NCBI GenBank assembly: GCA_964429355.1
Contig: CAYSCH010000519.1
Coordinates: forward strand, 1 to 5,397
From: JAAYAY01 sp964429355
GTDB taxonomy: Bacteria > Planctomycetota > Planctomycetia > Pirellulales > Thermoguttaceae
DNA: 5,397 nucleotides
Direction: 5' to 3'
The notes under the pieces were generated by a model, which saw only the letters and a list, made by a program, of their open reading frames with translations, had not been told where the DNA came from and did not search any database. Of the stretch, positions 1 through 5,309 are shown in pieces; within the stretch, counting starts at the first letter, position 1, and each line of letters opens with the position of its first letter. A program made the position numbers and the translations under genes.

Positions 1-1
1 C

Positions 2-151
2 CGCCGACCCGGCGATCCCGCCGAACTCTACGCCGACTCTACCAAGATCGAACTCGAACTCGGCTGGAAACCCGCCTGCAACGAAATCGACCCGATTGTC
101 GCCACGGCCTGGAACTGGCTCAAGAACCACCCCGACGGCTATCCCCGCTGA
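2..151 (+). CDS. galE: UDP-glucose 4-epimerase, C-terminal end (partial)
   Basis: This is the last 49 codons of a gene that begins before the window, read in the frame starting at base 2 and ending with TGA at 149-151. The peptide opens RRPGDPAELYADSTK and continues with ELGWKP, then AWNWLKNHPDGYPR. This is the usual C-terminus of the extended short-chain dehydrogenase GalE: an RPGDP loop, an ADSSK-like motif, an ELGW motif, and an AW-W--HP-GY tail like the one that closes E. coli GalE. The enzyme interconverts UDP-glucose and UDP-galactose with tightly bound NAD in the cytoplasm, in the Leloir pathway and in supply of sugars for surface polysaccharide. The Rossmann fold and the catalytic Ser/Tyr-Lys residues lie off the window, so substrate range (UDP-Glc versus UDP-GlcNAc or a related epimerase) cannot be judged. 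No gene follows in the same direction for about 590 nt, so this looks like the end of a transcription unit. Confidence 0.88.
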   Translation, partial: RRPGDPAELYADSTKIELELGWKPACNEIDPIVATAWNWLKNHPDGYPR

Positions 152-193
152 CCCACCGGGCGTCTCCGTTCTCGGTCTCGCTCACATCCGCCA

Positions 194-216
194 TGGCCGG
201 CCCCCTGTACCGGCCA
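194..216 (+). other. Perfect inverted repeat after galE
   Basis: TGGCCGG (194-200) and CCGGCCA (210-216) form a perfect 7-bp stem around a 9-nt loop, 43 nt after the galE stop codon. No run of T follows on the + strand, so it is not a standard rho-independent terminator. It could stabilise the galE mRNA 3' end or mark a factor-dependent stop. The role is inferred from position only. Confidence 0.4.
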
Positions 217-591
217 ATCGCCCAAAAAATCTCCCTGTTTGGCATCGCCCATCTTGCGGATGTCTGTCAGCCGTTAGTGCAGGTCGTGGGCGGACTCCCC
301 ATACGTAGTGTCGTCGAAGGTAACGACAGCACGACAGGGATCGTCTCCAGCACGAATCCATAGGGGCCACCTCCCCATTCCACGGCCTTGATGGCAATGC
401 AGGCACGCGGAGTGGACCACGGATAATCGCCAGATATTGGGGGGCCCCTGGCGGGCTACCAACAACAGTTGCCACCCCCCTAAGTAGCTAATTACGCTCG
501 AAGTATGAGCGCGATTTCGCCAGATTTACCCATAATAGGGGGACGCGAGCACCATCGGCAAAGGGCTGCTCCCCAAAATGTGATTGGAGGG

Positions 592-620
592 CTACCCCCC
601 TGGAGAAATTCTGTTATGAT
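592..620 (+). promoter_or_regulatory. Probable promoter of the response regulator gene
   Basis: TGT-TATGAT at 612-620 is a perfect extended -10 (TGn) followed by a -10 hexamer that matches TATAAT at five of six positions. No TTGACA-like -35 exists at the expected distance. That place is taken by CTACCCCCCT (592-601), which includes one of the recurrent CCCCCCT boxes. An extended -10 can work without a good -35, and a C-rich box there could also be an activator site. Transcription would start near 627, leaving a leader of about 117 nt before the ATG at 744. Computed by eye. Confidence 0.45.
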
Positions 621-732
621 AGCTTTAGGGTAAGGATAATGGTCATTTGGAGGGGAACTTGTTGGGGAATCCTCAAGACCCCCGCCAGATGACAGATGGA
701 CCACGGCTCTTCCCTGACTCAAGCGCATGATC

Positions 733-736
733 GGAG
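733..736 (+). promoter_or_regulatory. Ribosome binding site setting the response regulator start
   Basis: GGAG lies 7 nt before the ATG at 744. The same frame stays open upstream to an ATG at 696. That longer start would add 16 charged, poorly conserved-looking residues before the receiver domain and has no Shine-Dalgarno sequence. The 744 start puts the first beta strand (IRLLIADDH) at the usual distance from the N-terminus. Confidence 0.7.
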
Positions 737-743
737 ATATCGA

Positions 744-1379
744 ATGAGTACGATTCGGTTGTTGATTGCTGACGACCACGAAGTTGTCCGCAGTGGTCTG
801 AAGACGATTTTTGCCGGCACAGAAATCGAGATCGTCGCCGAGGTAGGGACAGGGGAAGATGCCGTCAAATATGCCTTGGAAGGCAATCCGGACGTCTGTC
901 TGCTCGATATTCGCATGCCCAAGGGCGACGGCCTGACGGCCCTCGGGCGGATCAAGCTCGACAAGCCCGACATGCCGGTGCTCATGCTCTCCACTTTCGA
1001 CAACCCCACCTACATCGCCCGTTCCGTGGCCTTGGGCGCCAACGGCTACCTCCTCAAAGGTTGTTCTCGCGATGAGTTGCTGGCGGCGATTCGTTCCGCC
1101 GCTACCGGCGAGAGCGCTTGGACTCGCGATGAGTTGCGACGCGTGACCGGAGCCCTGGCAACACCCCGTCTGGCTGCCGACGTCGAGGTGCCCCTCACCC
1201 AGCGCGAGAGCGAAGTCCTCCGCCAATTGGCCTACGGCCTGACAAACAAGGAGATCGCACAGGCTCTCCATATCAGCTACGAAACCGTCAAGGAGCACGT
1301 ACAACATATATTGCGGAAGATCGGTGTCTCCGATCGTACGCAGGCGGCGGTCTGGGCCGTACGAAAACAGTTGGTCTAG
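744..1379 (+). CDS. NarL/FixJ-family response regulator (receiver + LuxR-type HTH)
   Basis: This 211-residue cytoplasmic DNA-binding regulator should be switched by phosphorylation from a sensor histidine kinase. Residues 1-120 are a receiver domain with the acidic pair D10-D11, the phosphoacceptor D55 in LLDIRMP, the S83/T84 switch position in LMLSTFD, and the conserved lysine K105 in GYLLK. Residues about 150-211 are a LuxR-type helix-turn-helix: LTQRESEVL (151-159), GLTNKEIAQAL (165-175) and the recognition helix TVKEHVQHILRKI (181-193). All key residues are present and the length is normal for the family. The start is set by GGAG at 733-736. It appears to be a single-gene transcript, with a promoter candidate at 592-620 and a terminator right behind it. 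No kinase is encoded in the window, so the input signal and target genes are unknown. The 15-nt string at 1066-1080 recurs in frame at 1123-1137 and gives RDEL twice. The family call is firm and the specific role is not known. Confidence 0.95.
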   Translation: MSTIRLLIADDHEVVRSGLKTIFAGTEIEIVAEVGTGEDAVKYALEGNPDVCLLDIRMPKGDGLTALGRIKLDKPDMPVLMLSTFDNPTYIARSVALGANGYLLKGCSRDELLAAIRSAATGESAWTRDELRRVTGALATPRLAADVEVPLTQRESEVLRQLAYGLTNKEIAQALHISYETVKEHVQHILRKIGVSDRTQAAVWAVRKQLV

Positions 1380-1412
1380 ACCACCACTGTCGACATCTAT
1401 CCGATCCATCGC

Positions 1413-1454
1413 AAGCGGAGCCGTGGCGTTCATTGCCGGCTCCGCTTCGCTTTT
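1413..1454 (+). terminator. Rho-independent terminator of the response regulator gene
   Basis: AAGCGGAGCCG (1413-1423) pairs perfectly with CGGCTCCGCTT (1437-1447), giving an 11-bp GC-rich stem with a 13-nt loop. It is followed after CGC by TTTTCTT. The hairpin begins 33 nt after the response regulator stop codon. The T run is short and interrupted, but the stem and location fit well. It separates this gene from the enolase-superfamily gene, so the two are probably transcribed separately. Confidence 0.75.
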
Positions 1455-1455
1455 C

Positions 1456-1496
1456 TTGACAGCGGCTTGTTTGCCTCCCACCGAATCGGATACCAT
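1456..1496 (+). promoter_or_regulatory. Weak promoter candidate for the enolase-superfamily gene
   Basis: A perfect TTGACA occurs at 1456-1461, just after the terminator, but nothing like TATAAT lies 16-18 nt downstream. The best -10 candidate is TACCAT at 1491-1496 (four of six). It has TTGTTT (1467-1472) 18 nt upstream. A start near 1503 would leave a leader of about 40 nt. The region must contain a promoter if the terminator works, but the exact elements are uncertain. Confidence 0.22.
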
Positions 1497-1532
1497 ACCC
1501 GTTTCGGATCCCTTGACCACCGGCCAGGCAGC

Positions 1533-1538
1533 AAGGAG
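1533..1538 (+). promoter_or_regulatory. Strong ribosome binding site for a GTG start
   Basis: AAGGAG lies 6 nt before GTG at 1545. The frame is open upstream to a TTG at 1467, but that start has no Shine-Dalgarno sequence and would add 26 residues with no recognisable content. This site decides the start. Confidence 0.8.
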
Positions 1539-1544
1539 ACCACA

Positions 1545-2894
1545 GTGTCGAAAGCCACGGATATCCGCCTCGTCAACGTCTCGTCGGAGACCGAGCAATT
1601 CAACTACCGGACTCCAATCAAGTTCGGCGGGCGAGTCGTCAGCGACGTGGTTCTCCTCCATGTGACCGCCGAAGTGGAAACTCGCGATGGCCGCCGCGGA
1701 AAGGGATTCGGCTCCATGCCGGTCGGAAATATCTGGGCCTGGCCGAGCACCACGACCAGTGCCGAGCAATCCCTCCAGGCAATGACCGTGCTCGGTCGGC
1801 GGCTTGCGGAGAAGGCCAACCATTACCGTGGAATCGGGCATCCCCTCGAAATCACAGACGATCTCGCCAACGACTATCCCGCACAGGCCGCCGAAGTCAC
1901 CGCCCAGATGGGAATCCAGTCCATGCCGCGGCTGGCCCAACTTGTCTCAGCCAGCCCCCTGGAAGCTGCCATCCACGATGCCTACGGCAAGACACTCGGA
2001 GAGAATTCTTACAATCTCCTTTCGGCCCAATTCGTCAATCGCGATATCGGCAGCTTCCTGACCGGCGATTTCGCCGGCGAGTACCTCGATCGCTACACCT
2101 CGCGGGTGCCCAAGCCGACAATGCCCCTTTATCACCTGGTCGGCGCCCTCGACCCGTTGACCGATACGGACATTTCCCAGCGGATCAACGACGGGCTGCC
2201 GGAAACGCTTCCTGAATGGATTGCCGCCGACGGATTGACCCATCTGAAAATCAAACTCAACGGCGATAACCTCGACTGGGACGTCCAACGAGTCGTCTCG
2301 GTGGAACGGGTGGCCGCCGAGGCGCAGGCCGCCCGAGGCCGCAGCACCTGGTACTACTCGGCCGATTTCAATGAGAGATGCGCCAACGTCCAGTATGTGC
2401 TCGATTTTCTCGCCAAGGTGCGGGAACAGGCCCCCCGGGCACTCGCCCGTCTCCAGTACATCGAACAGCCCACTCACCGCGACCTGAAGGCCAATCCCGA
2501 CAATCGCATGCACGAAGCGGCCAAGATCAAACCGGTCGTAATCGATGAATCGCTCGTCGATCTCGAAAGCCTGCTCCTCAGCCGAGAACTGGGGTATTCC
2601 GGCGTAGCCCTCAAGGCATGCAAGGGACATACCGAGGCCCTGCTGATGGGCGCTGCCGCCCAGAAATACCGCATGTTTCTCTGCGTGCAGGACCTCACCT
2701 GCCCCGGCGCCTCGTTCCTCCACTCAGCCTCGCTCTCTGCTCGAATTCCGACCGTGGCCGCCATCGAAGGCAACGGCCGCCAGTACTGCCCAGCTGCGAA
2801 TGCCCCGTGGGCGAAACGGTTTCCCACCATGTTCGACGTCACCGACGGAACGCTCGGAACCGCCGCCCTCAACGGCCCAGGTCTGGGATTCTAA
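1545..2894 (+). CDS. Enolase-superfamily protein, MLE-like active site (mandelate racemase/muconate lactonizing family)
   Basis: The 449-residue product carries the catalytic set of the MLE subgroup of the enolase superfamily. Residues 1 to about 140 correspond to the capping domain, and the barrel follows. K235 and K237 form the KxK pair (LKIKLN) on the second barrel strand. D274 (SADFNE), E307 (YIEQP) and D334 (VIDES) are the expected Mg ligands. K357 (VALKACKG) is the opposite general acid/base lysine. Spacing of these residues is close to that of dipeptide epimerases and MLE. Such enzymes abstract a proton alpha to a carboxylate to give an Mg-stabilised enolate, leading to epimerisation, dehydration or cycloisomerisation. 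The substrate cannot be read from the sequence. The protein is longer than typical MLE proteins (about 370 residues), with extra sequence around 55-120 and at the C-terminus. No signal peptide is seen, so it is probably cytoplasmic. It converges on the WD40 gene. The superfamily is secure and the substrate is unknown. Confidence 0.9.
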   Translation: MSKATDIRLVNVSSETEQFNYRTPIKFGGRVVSDVVLLHVTAEVETRDGRRGKGFGSMPVGNIWAWPSTTTSAEQSLQAMTVLGRRLAEKANHYRGIGHPLEITDDLANDYPAQAAEVTAQMGIQSMPRLAQLVSASPLEAAIHDAYGKTLGENSYNLLSAQFVNRDIGSFLTGDFAGEYLDRYTSRVPKPTMPLYHLVGALDPLTDTDISQRINDGLPETLPEWIAADGLTHLKIKLNGDNLDWDVQRVVSVERVAAEAQAARGRSTWYYSADFNERCANVQYVLDFLAKVREQAPRALARLQYIEQPTHRDLKANPDNRMHEAAKIKPVVIDESLVDLESLLLSRELGYSGVALKACKGHTEALLMGAAAQKYRMFLCVQDLTCPGASFLHSASLSARIPTVAAIEGNGRQYCPAANAPWAKRFPTMFDVTDGTLGTAALNGPGLGF

Positions 2895-2904
2895 ATGGCC
2901 TTAA

Positions 2905-3083
2905 CCGCGTGGGCTTGCCCCGCGCTCGGTTCCTCTCCCCACAGACACACCACAACACGTGATAGCCGCGTGGGCTTGCCCCACGCTTGGTTCCTCTCCC
3001 CACAGACACACCACCACACCTGATAGCCGCGTGGGCTTGCCCCGCGCTCGGTTCCTCTCCCCACAGACACACCACCACACCTG
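2905..3083. repeat. Three tandem 61-bp hairpin repeats
   Basis: Units begin at 2905, 2966 and 3027 with an exact 61-bp period. The third diverges after about 57 bp. Each starts with CCGCGTGGGCTTGCCCCGCG or a near copy, then CTCGGTTCCTCTCC, then an A/C-rich tail CACAGACACACCACCACACC. A 7-bp stem forms in each: GCGTGGG, loop CTTGC, and CCCGCGC in units 1 and 3 or CCCACGC in unit 2. The variable position pairs as U-G or U-A, so pairing is kept in all three. Units 1 and 2 differ at four positions. Unit 3 matches unit 1 in the stem and unit 2 in the tail. A 61-bp period is not a multiple of three, which argues against coding. The array lies between the stops of two convergent genes, so a role in transcript ends is plausible, but there is no T run. 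Confidence 0.92.
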
Positions 3084-3133
3084 CATGCACGTGGAGAGTT
3101 TCGAAAATGAAACCCCTTCGCACAGTCGTCGAC

Positions 3134-3188
3134 CGCCCTCGGGGAGTATCATCGATCCCCACGAGCCTTCAGCTCGGAATGCCCCCCT
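3134..3188. repeat. Dispersed repeat, copy 1 (pairs with 5255-5309)
   Basis: This 55-bp segment aligns without gaps to 5255-5309 with 46 identical positions. It includes a 13-nt exact core GAGTATCATCGAT (3144-3156) and the exact end AATGCCCCCCT (3178-3188). Identity stops sharply on both sides. It sits 35 nt beyond the stop of the - strand WD40 gene. In this copy CTCGGGG (3138-3144) can pair with CCCCACGAG (3157-3165) with a bulge, but copy 2 does not keep that stem. The function is unknown. Confidence 0.8.
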
Positions 3189-3223
3189 CATATTCCTCCG
3201 TCCTCCCGCTCCGTCCTTCGCGG

Positions 3224-4939
3224 CTAATGGAGGTAAATCGGCAGCGGCGTCACTTCTTCGCTCTCGGGCACGAAGCAGGGAATCTCGATGTCGTCGACCT
3301 GACTGGCGAGCATACGAAGCATATCTTCGCGGAGCGTCGCGTCGTTGATGGTCTCTTCGAAAAGCTGGAGCCGCGACGAACTCGACTGGAGGTCTTCTGA
3401 CCAGAAAGGCCGCTCTTGGTCGCGGCGGAGTAGTTCCAACAGCAGACTGCCGTGGGCCTCCGTGGCCTTTTGTCCCGTGTCGTGCCCGCCGAAGCCAAAC
3501 CGCCCGCCTTCGATAATTGGCAGGCGCTCGCCTGCCTTCTCTGTGAAGACAATCTGCATGACAACGGGGGCGTCACGGATGACCTTGAAGCCTTCCCGTT
3601 CCAGCCGCTTGCCGAGGGCCTCGGCCAAGGCGGTTTCGGTCTTCTGGCGATCGCCTCGCAGCCCTTCCAGTTGCATTCGCAACGAAACTGCCTGCCCCGG
3701 CCGCAGTATGGCCGGTTTGTCGGAATTCATATAGGCGAGCGCCTCGTCGATCTCTTTCCACGGGATGTGAAAAGTCGTCATCTGGTCGCGACTGCCGAAA
3801 AACCCGAGAAGCCGGTTCTCATCCAGGGGAACTGGCTGGGCATCGATTCCAAACGGCGGCGCGGCGACCAGCACGACGCGGCCTGCCTTGCGGTCGATGA
3901 CATACCCGTTCACAATCCACCCCCGTCCGCCCGGCAGCCAGTGCACGCCGACATCGATTCCGAAACCAGTCATATTGATGAAGCGGTCGAACACGAGCTT
4001 TCCGCGGTTGTCCCAGCAGAGCAGCCGTGGTGAGGGGCGCTCGGTCACGGCAACCAGTTCCTCCCCACCAGGCGAAAATGTGAGCGTCTTGAGCTCGTGG
4101 TAGACCCAGCGGATCTCGTTTTGGGCGGCTGCGTTGAACGTCTTGCGGCTCGATTGGCGACGGCTCCGGGAATCGGTCTCGGACGCGTCGTCTTGCAGCA
4201 CTCCGGGAACCGGCGGAGGCGCCTGCATCACCGCCACCTGACGGCCCGACTTCGAGGAGAGCACGACGACACCATCGTCCCAGACGCAGGCCAGAAAGCG
4301 TCCATCAGGCGAAAACTCCATTACCTGGCAAGTCCGGTCAGGGATTTCGATAGTCTTGACCTGCTGACCCGACTCAACATCCCATATCTGAAGCGCCAAC
4401 TCATCAGCCCGGATCCCGACCGCAAGGTAGCGATTGAGGGTGAACAGGATGTGAGTGAAATACTGGTCTTCTCCGGCGGGTACTTCCAGAACACGCTTGC
4501 CCGTCACGGCATTCCAAACCATCACCTTGGCCGGCTCGTTGCCGTCCTCGGTCTTGATCAGGGCGAAGTACTGCCCGTTGCCCGAAAGAGACCGCATGTT
4601 GCTGAAGGGCATCTTGCCTTCCAGTTCGCAGACCTTCCGTCCTTGTTTCAGATACCAGACGCTATTGCCGTCGATCAGCGCGGGGCACCCCACACGCCCT
4701 AGCGTAATCCTCGCGCCGGCAGCACGCCCGGCAGGAATCGCGATCATATCGCTCTGGCCGGACCAATCCGGTCCCGGCGGCTGCTCGGCGGCAGTTCCCC
4801 AATCAGCTCCCTTGCCGATGCCGGCGCCCGAGGTGGTGGAGGTGGTGCCGTCGGGCTGCTCCTGAGCCATGACCTGGCCGGAGACAAGCAGGCAAGCGAT
4901 TGCAGCCGCCACGACACTGTTCCGTAGCAACGAAAACAT
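3224..4939 (-). CDS. Exported WD40-repeat protein with uncharacterised C-terminal domain
   Basis: The 571-residue product begins with a signal peptide: MFSLLRN, a hydrophobic stretch about 9-21, and a likely cleavage after VMA at 25/26. It should be exported to the periplasm or beyond. A Ser/Thr/Gly/Pro-rich linker (about 27-60) follows. Residues about 65-405 look like a beta-propeller: MVWNAVTGKRVLEV (140-153), LQIWDVESGQQVKTI (183-197), MEFSPDGRFLACVWDDG (207-223), SSKSGRQVAV (228-237) and LTFSPGGEELVAV (286-298) followed by LLCWDNRGKLVFDR (306-319). These are degenerate WD40 blades, usually a protein-binding scaffold without catalysis. Residues about 408-571 form a separate mixed alpha/beta region (ALAEALGKRLEREGFKV, then DIEIPCFVPES) that I do not recognise as a named family. 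The frame is open 42 codons further upstream, but AAAGG 7 nt before the ATG at 4939 and the signal peptide fix this start. It is a single gene convergent with the enolase-superfamily gene. Its partner and role are unknown. Confidence 0.85.
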   Translation of the reverse strand: MFSLLRNSVVAAAIACLLVSGQVMAQEQPDGTTSTTSGAGIGKGADWGTAAEQPPGPDWSGQSDMIAIPAGRAAGARITLGRVGCPALIDGNSVWYLKQGRKVCELEGKMPFSNMRSLSGNGQYFALIKTEDGNEPAKVMVWNAVTGKRVLEVPAGEDQYFTHILFTLNRYLAVGIRADELALQIWDVESGQQVKTIEIPDRTCQVMEFSPDGRFLACVWDDGVVVLSSKSGRQVAVMQAPPPVPGVLQDDASETDSRSRRQSSRKTFNAAAQNEIRWVYHELKTLTFSPGGEELVAVTERPSPRLLCWDNRGKLVFDRFINMTGFGIDVGVHWLPGGRGWIVNGYVIDRKAGRVVLVAAPPFGIDAQPVPLDENRLLGFFGSRDQMTTFHIPWKEIDEALAYMNSDKPAILRPGQAVSLRMQLEGLRGDRQKTETALAEALGKRLEREGFKVIRDAPVVMQIVFTEKAGERLPIIEGGRFGFGGHDTGQKATEAHGSLLLELLRRDQERPFWSEDLQSSSSRLQLFEETINDATLREDMLRMLASQVDDIEIPCFVPESEEVTPLPIYLH

Positions 4940-4946
4940 GGCCCCG

Positions 4947-4951
4947 CCTTT
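4947..4951 (-). promoter_or_regulatory. Ribosome binding site for the WD40 protein
   Basis: On the - strand AAAGG (4951-4947) lies 7 nt before the ATG at 4939. The ATG five codons upstream (4954) has no such site, and starts further upstream would bury the signal peptide inside the protein. Confidence 0.6.
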
Positions 4952-4984
4952 CATGTCGAAAAGAACGAGATGTTCACCATCCAC

Positions 4985-4998
4985 GCGGCGTGCGCCGC
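4985..4998. other. GC-rich perfect dyad in the WD40 gene leader
   Basis: GCGGCG (4985-4990), two bases, then CGCCGC (4993-4998) form a perfect dyad. As RNA it could fold as a 5-bp stem with a 4-nt loop. It lies about 45-60 nt upstream of the WD40 start codon, within the probable 5' leader. It may be chance in GC-rich DNA. Confidence 0.3.
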
Positions 4999-5055
4999 AG
5001 CTGGCATTCCCAAGGGGGGGCGATTCCTGCCCGCACTCCCACCCGTCTTCTCGGC

Positions 5056-5085
5056 AGTCTACCACGTCACGACGGCTGATCGCAA
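5056..5085 (-). promoter_or_regulatory. Possible sigma70-type promoter of the WD40 gene
   Basis: On the - strand, TTGCGA (5085-5080) and TAGACT (5061-5056) are 18 nt apart. Each matches its consensus hexamer at four of six positions. A start near 5050 would give a leader of about 110 nt. The match is modest. Confidence 0.3.
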
Positions 5086-5100
5086 GTAAGGTAGGGCGAC

Positions 5101-5114
5101 ACTGCCAGGGCAGT
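5101..5114. promoter_or_regulatory. Perfect GGCAGT dyad, possible operator
   Basis: ACTGCC (5101-5106), AG, GGCAGT (5109-5114) is a perfect inverted repeat with a 2-nt centre. It lies 16 nt upstream of the candidate -35 of the WD40 gene. A further GGCAGT at 5053-5058 overlaps the candidate -10. A compact dyad with a half site in the promoter would suit a dimeric regulator, but no regulator for it is identified. Confidence 0.35.
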
Positions 5115-5225
5115 TAAACAGGACGGGGCTAATACCCAGCGCGCCGTTGACGGTGCAGCGTGCGCCCCAACTGGTTATCTTGTCGATTCACGGGCCGCCG
5201 CACAATGGGCACATGACCTCACCAG

Positions 5226-5252
5226 GGTTCCCCGGAGCCCGTGACGGGAACC
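5226..5252. other. Two-part hairpin next to the dispersed repeat
   Basis: GGTTCCC (5226-5232) pairs with GGGAACC (5246-5252). Inside it CGG (5233-5235) can pair with CCG (5239-5241) around AGC, leaving TGAC bulged. It ends 2 nt before repeat copy 2. No T run follows on either strand. It could be a 3' end structure for a transcript entering from the right on the - strand, or a protein site. Confidence 0.4.
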
Positions 5253-5254
5253 AG

Positions 5255-5309
5255 CGCCCTCTGAGAGTATCATCGATGCCCTCGAGACTTCCGGTCAAAA
5301 TGCCCCCCT
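5255..5309. repeat. Dispersed repeat, copy 2 (pairs with 3134-3188)
   Basis: This is the second copy of the 55-bp repeat, with 46 of 55 positions the same as 3134-3188 and no gaps. It shares the exact core GAGTATCATCGAT (5265-5277) and the exact end AATGCCCCCCT (5299-5309). Seen on the - strand it lies 19 nt beyond the TAA of the short open frame at the right edge, as copy 1 lies shortly beyond the stop of the WD40 gene. Confidence 0.8.

Larger units (their letters stand above)
152..743. other. Long non-coding spacer between galE and the response regulator
   Basis: I find no convincing gene in these 592 nt. Short open frames exist on both strands (for example 193-363 +, 274-465 - and 639-692 +), but none has a strong ribosome binding site combined with recognisable protein content. 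The spacer holds the hairpin at 194-216, a smaller one at 309-328 (TGTCGT/ACGACA), and two exact CCCCCCT heptamers at 475-481 and 595-601. Other C or G runs occur near 439-448, 538-542 and 679-683. The phrase CGCCAGAT occurs at 428-435 and 518-525 and is followed by ATT or TTA. The part from about 590 onward is the probable promoter and 5' leader of the response regulator. Confidence 0.6.

Noticed and set aside
639..692. A 17-codon possible leader peptide upstream of the response regulator
   Set aside because: The TAAGGA before its ATG is too close, and the peptide shows no attenuator-like codon run.
492..1940. A 482-codon open frame on the - strand across the response regulator and enolase-superfamily genes
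   Set aside because: It lies antisense to two genes with clear family motifs, has no recognisable domain content, and long antisense frames are common in GC-rich DNA.
1947..2723. A 258-codon - strand open frame
   Set aside because: It is antisense to the enolase-superfamily gene and shows no family features. It is a by-product of codon bias.
2905..3083. CRISPR array
   Set aside because: The units are directly adjacent 61-bp repeats without unique spacers, and there are no cas genes.
2869..3400. Open frames running through the tandem repeats on both strands, reading like repeated GLPRARFLSPQTHH peptides
   Set aside because: The 61-bp period breaks the reading frame at every unit, and the same text appears in several frames, so these are repeat artefacts.
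3452..4702. Long + strand open frames (3452-4033 and 4097-4702)
   Set aside because: They are antisense to the WD40 gene, whose signal peptide and repeats establish the real strand.
5226..5252. T-arm of a tRNA
   Set aside because: The stem carries no GTTCRANNC loop, and no anticodon or acceptor stems can be drawn around it.
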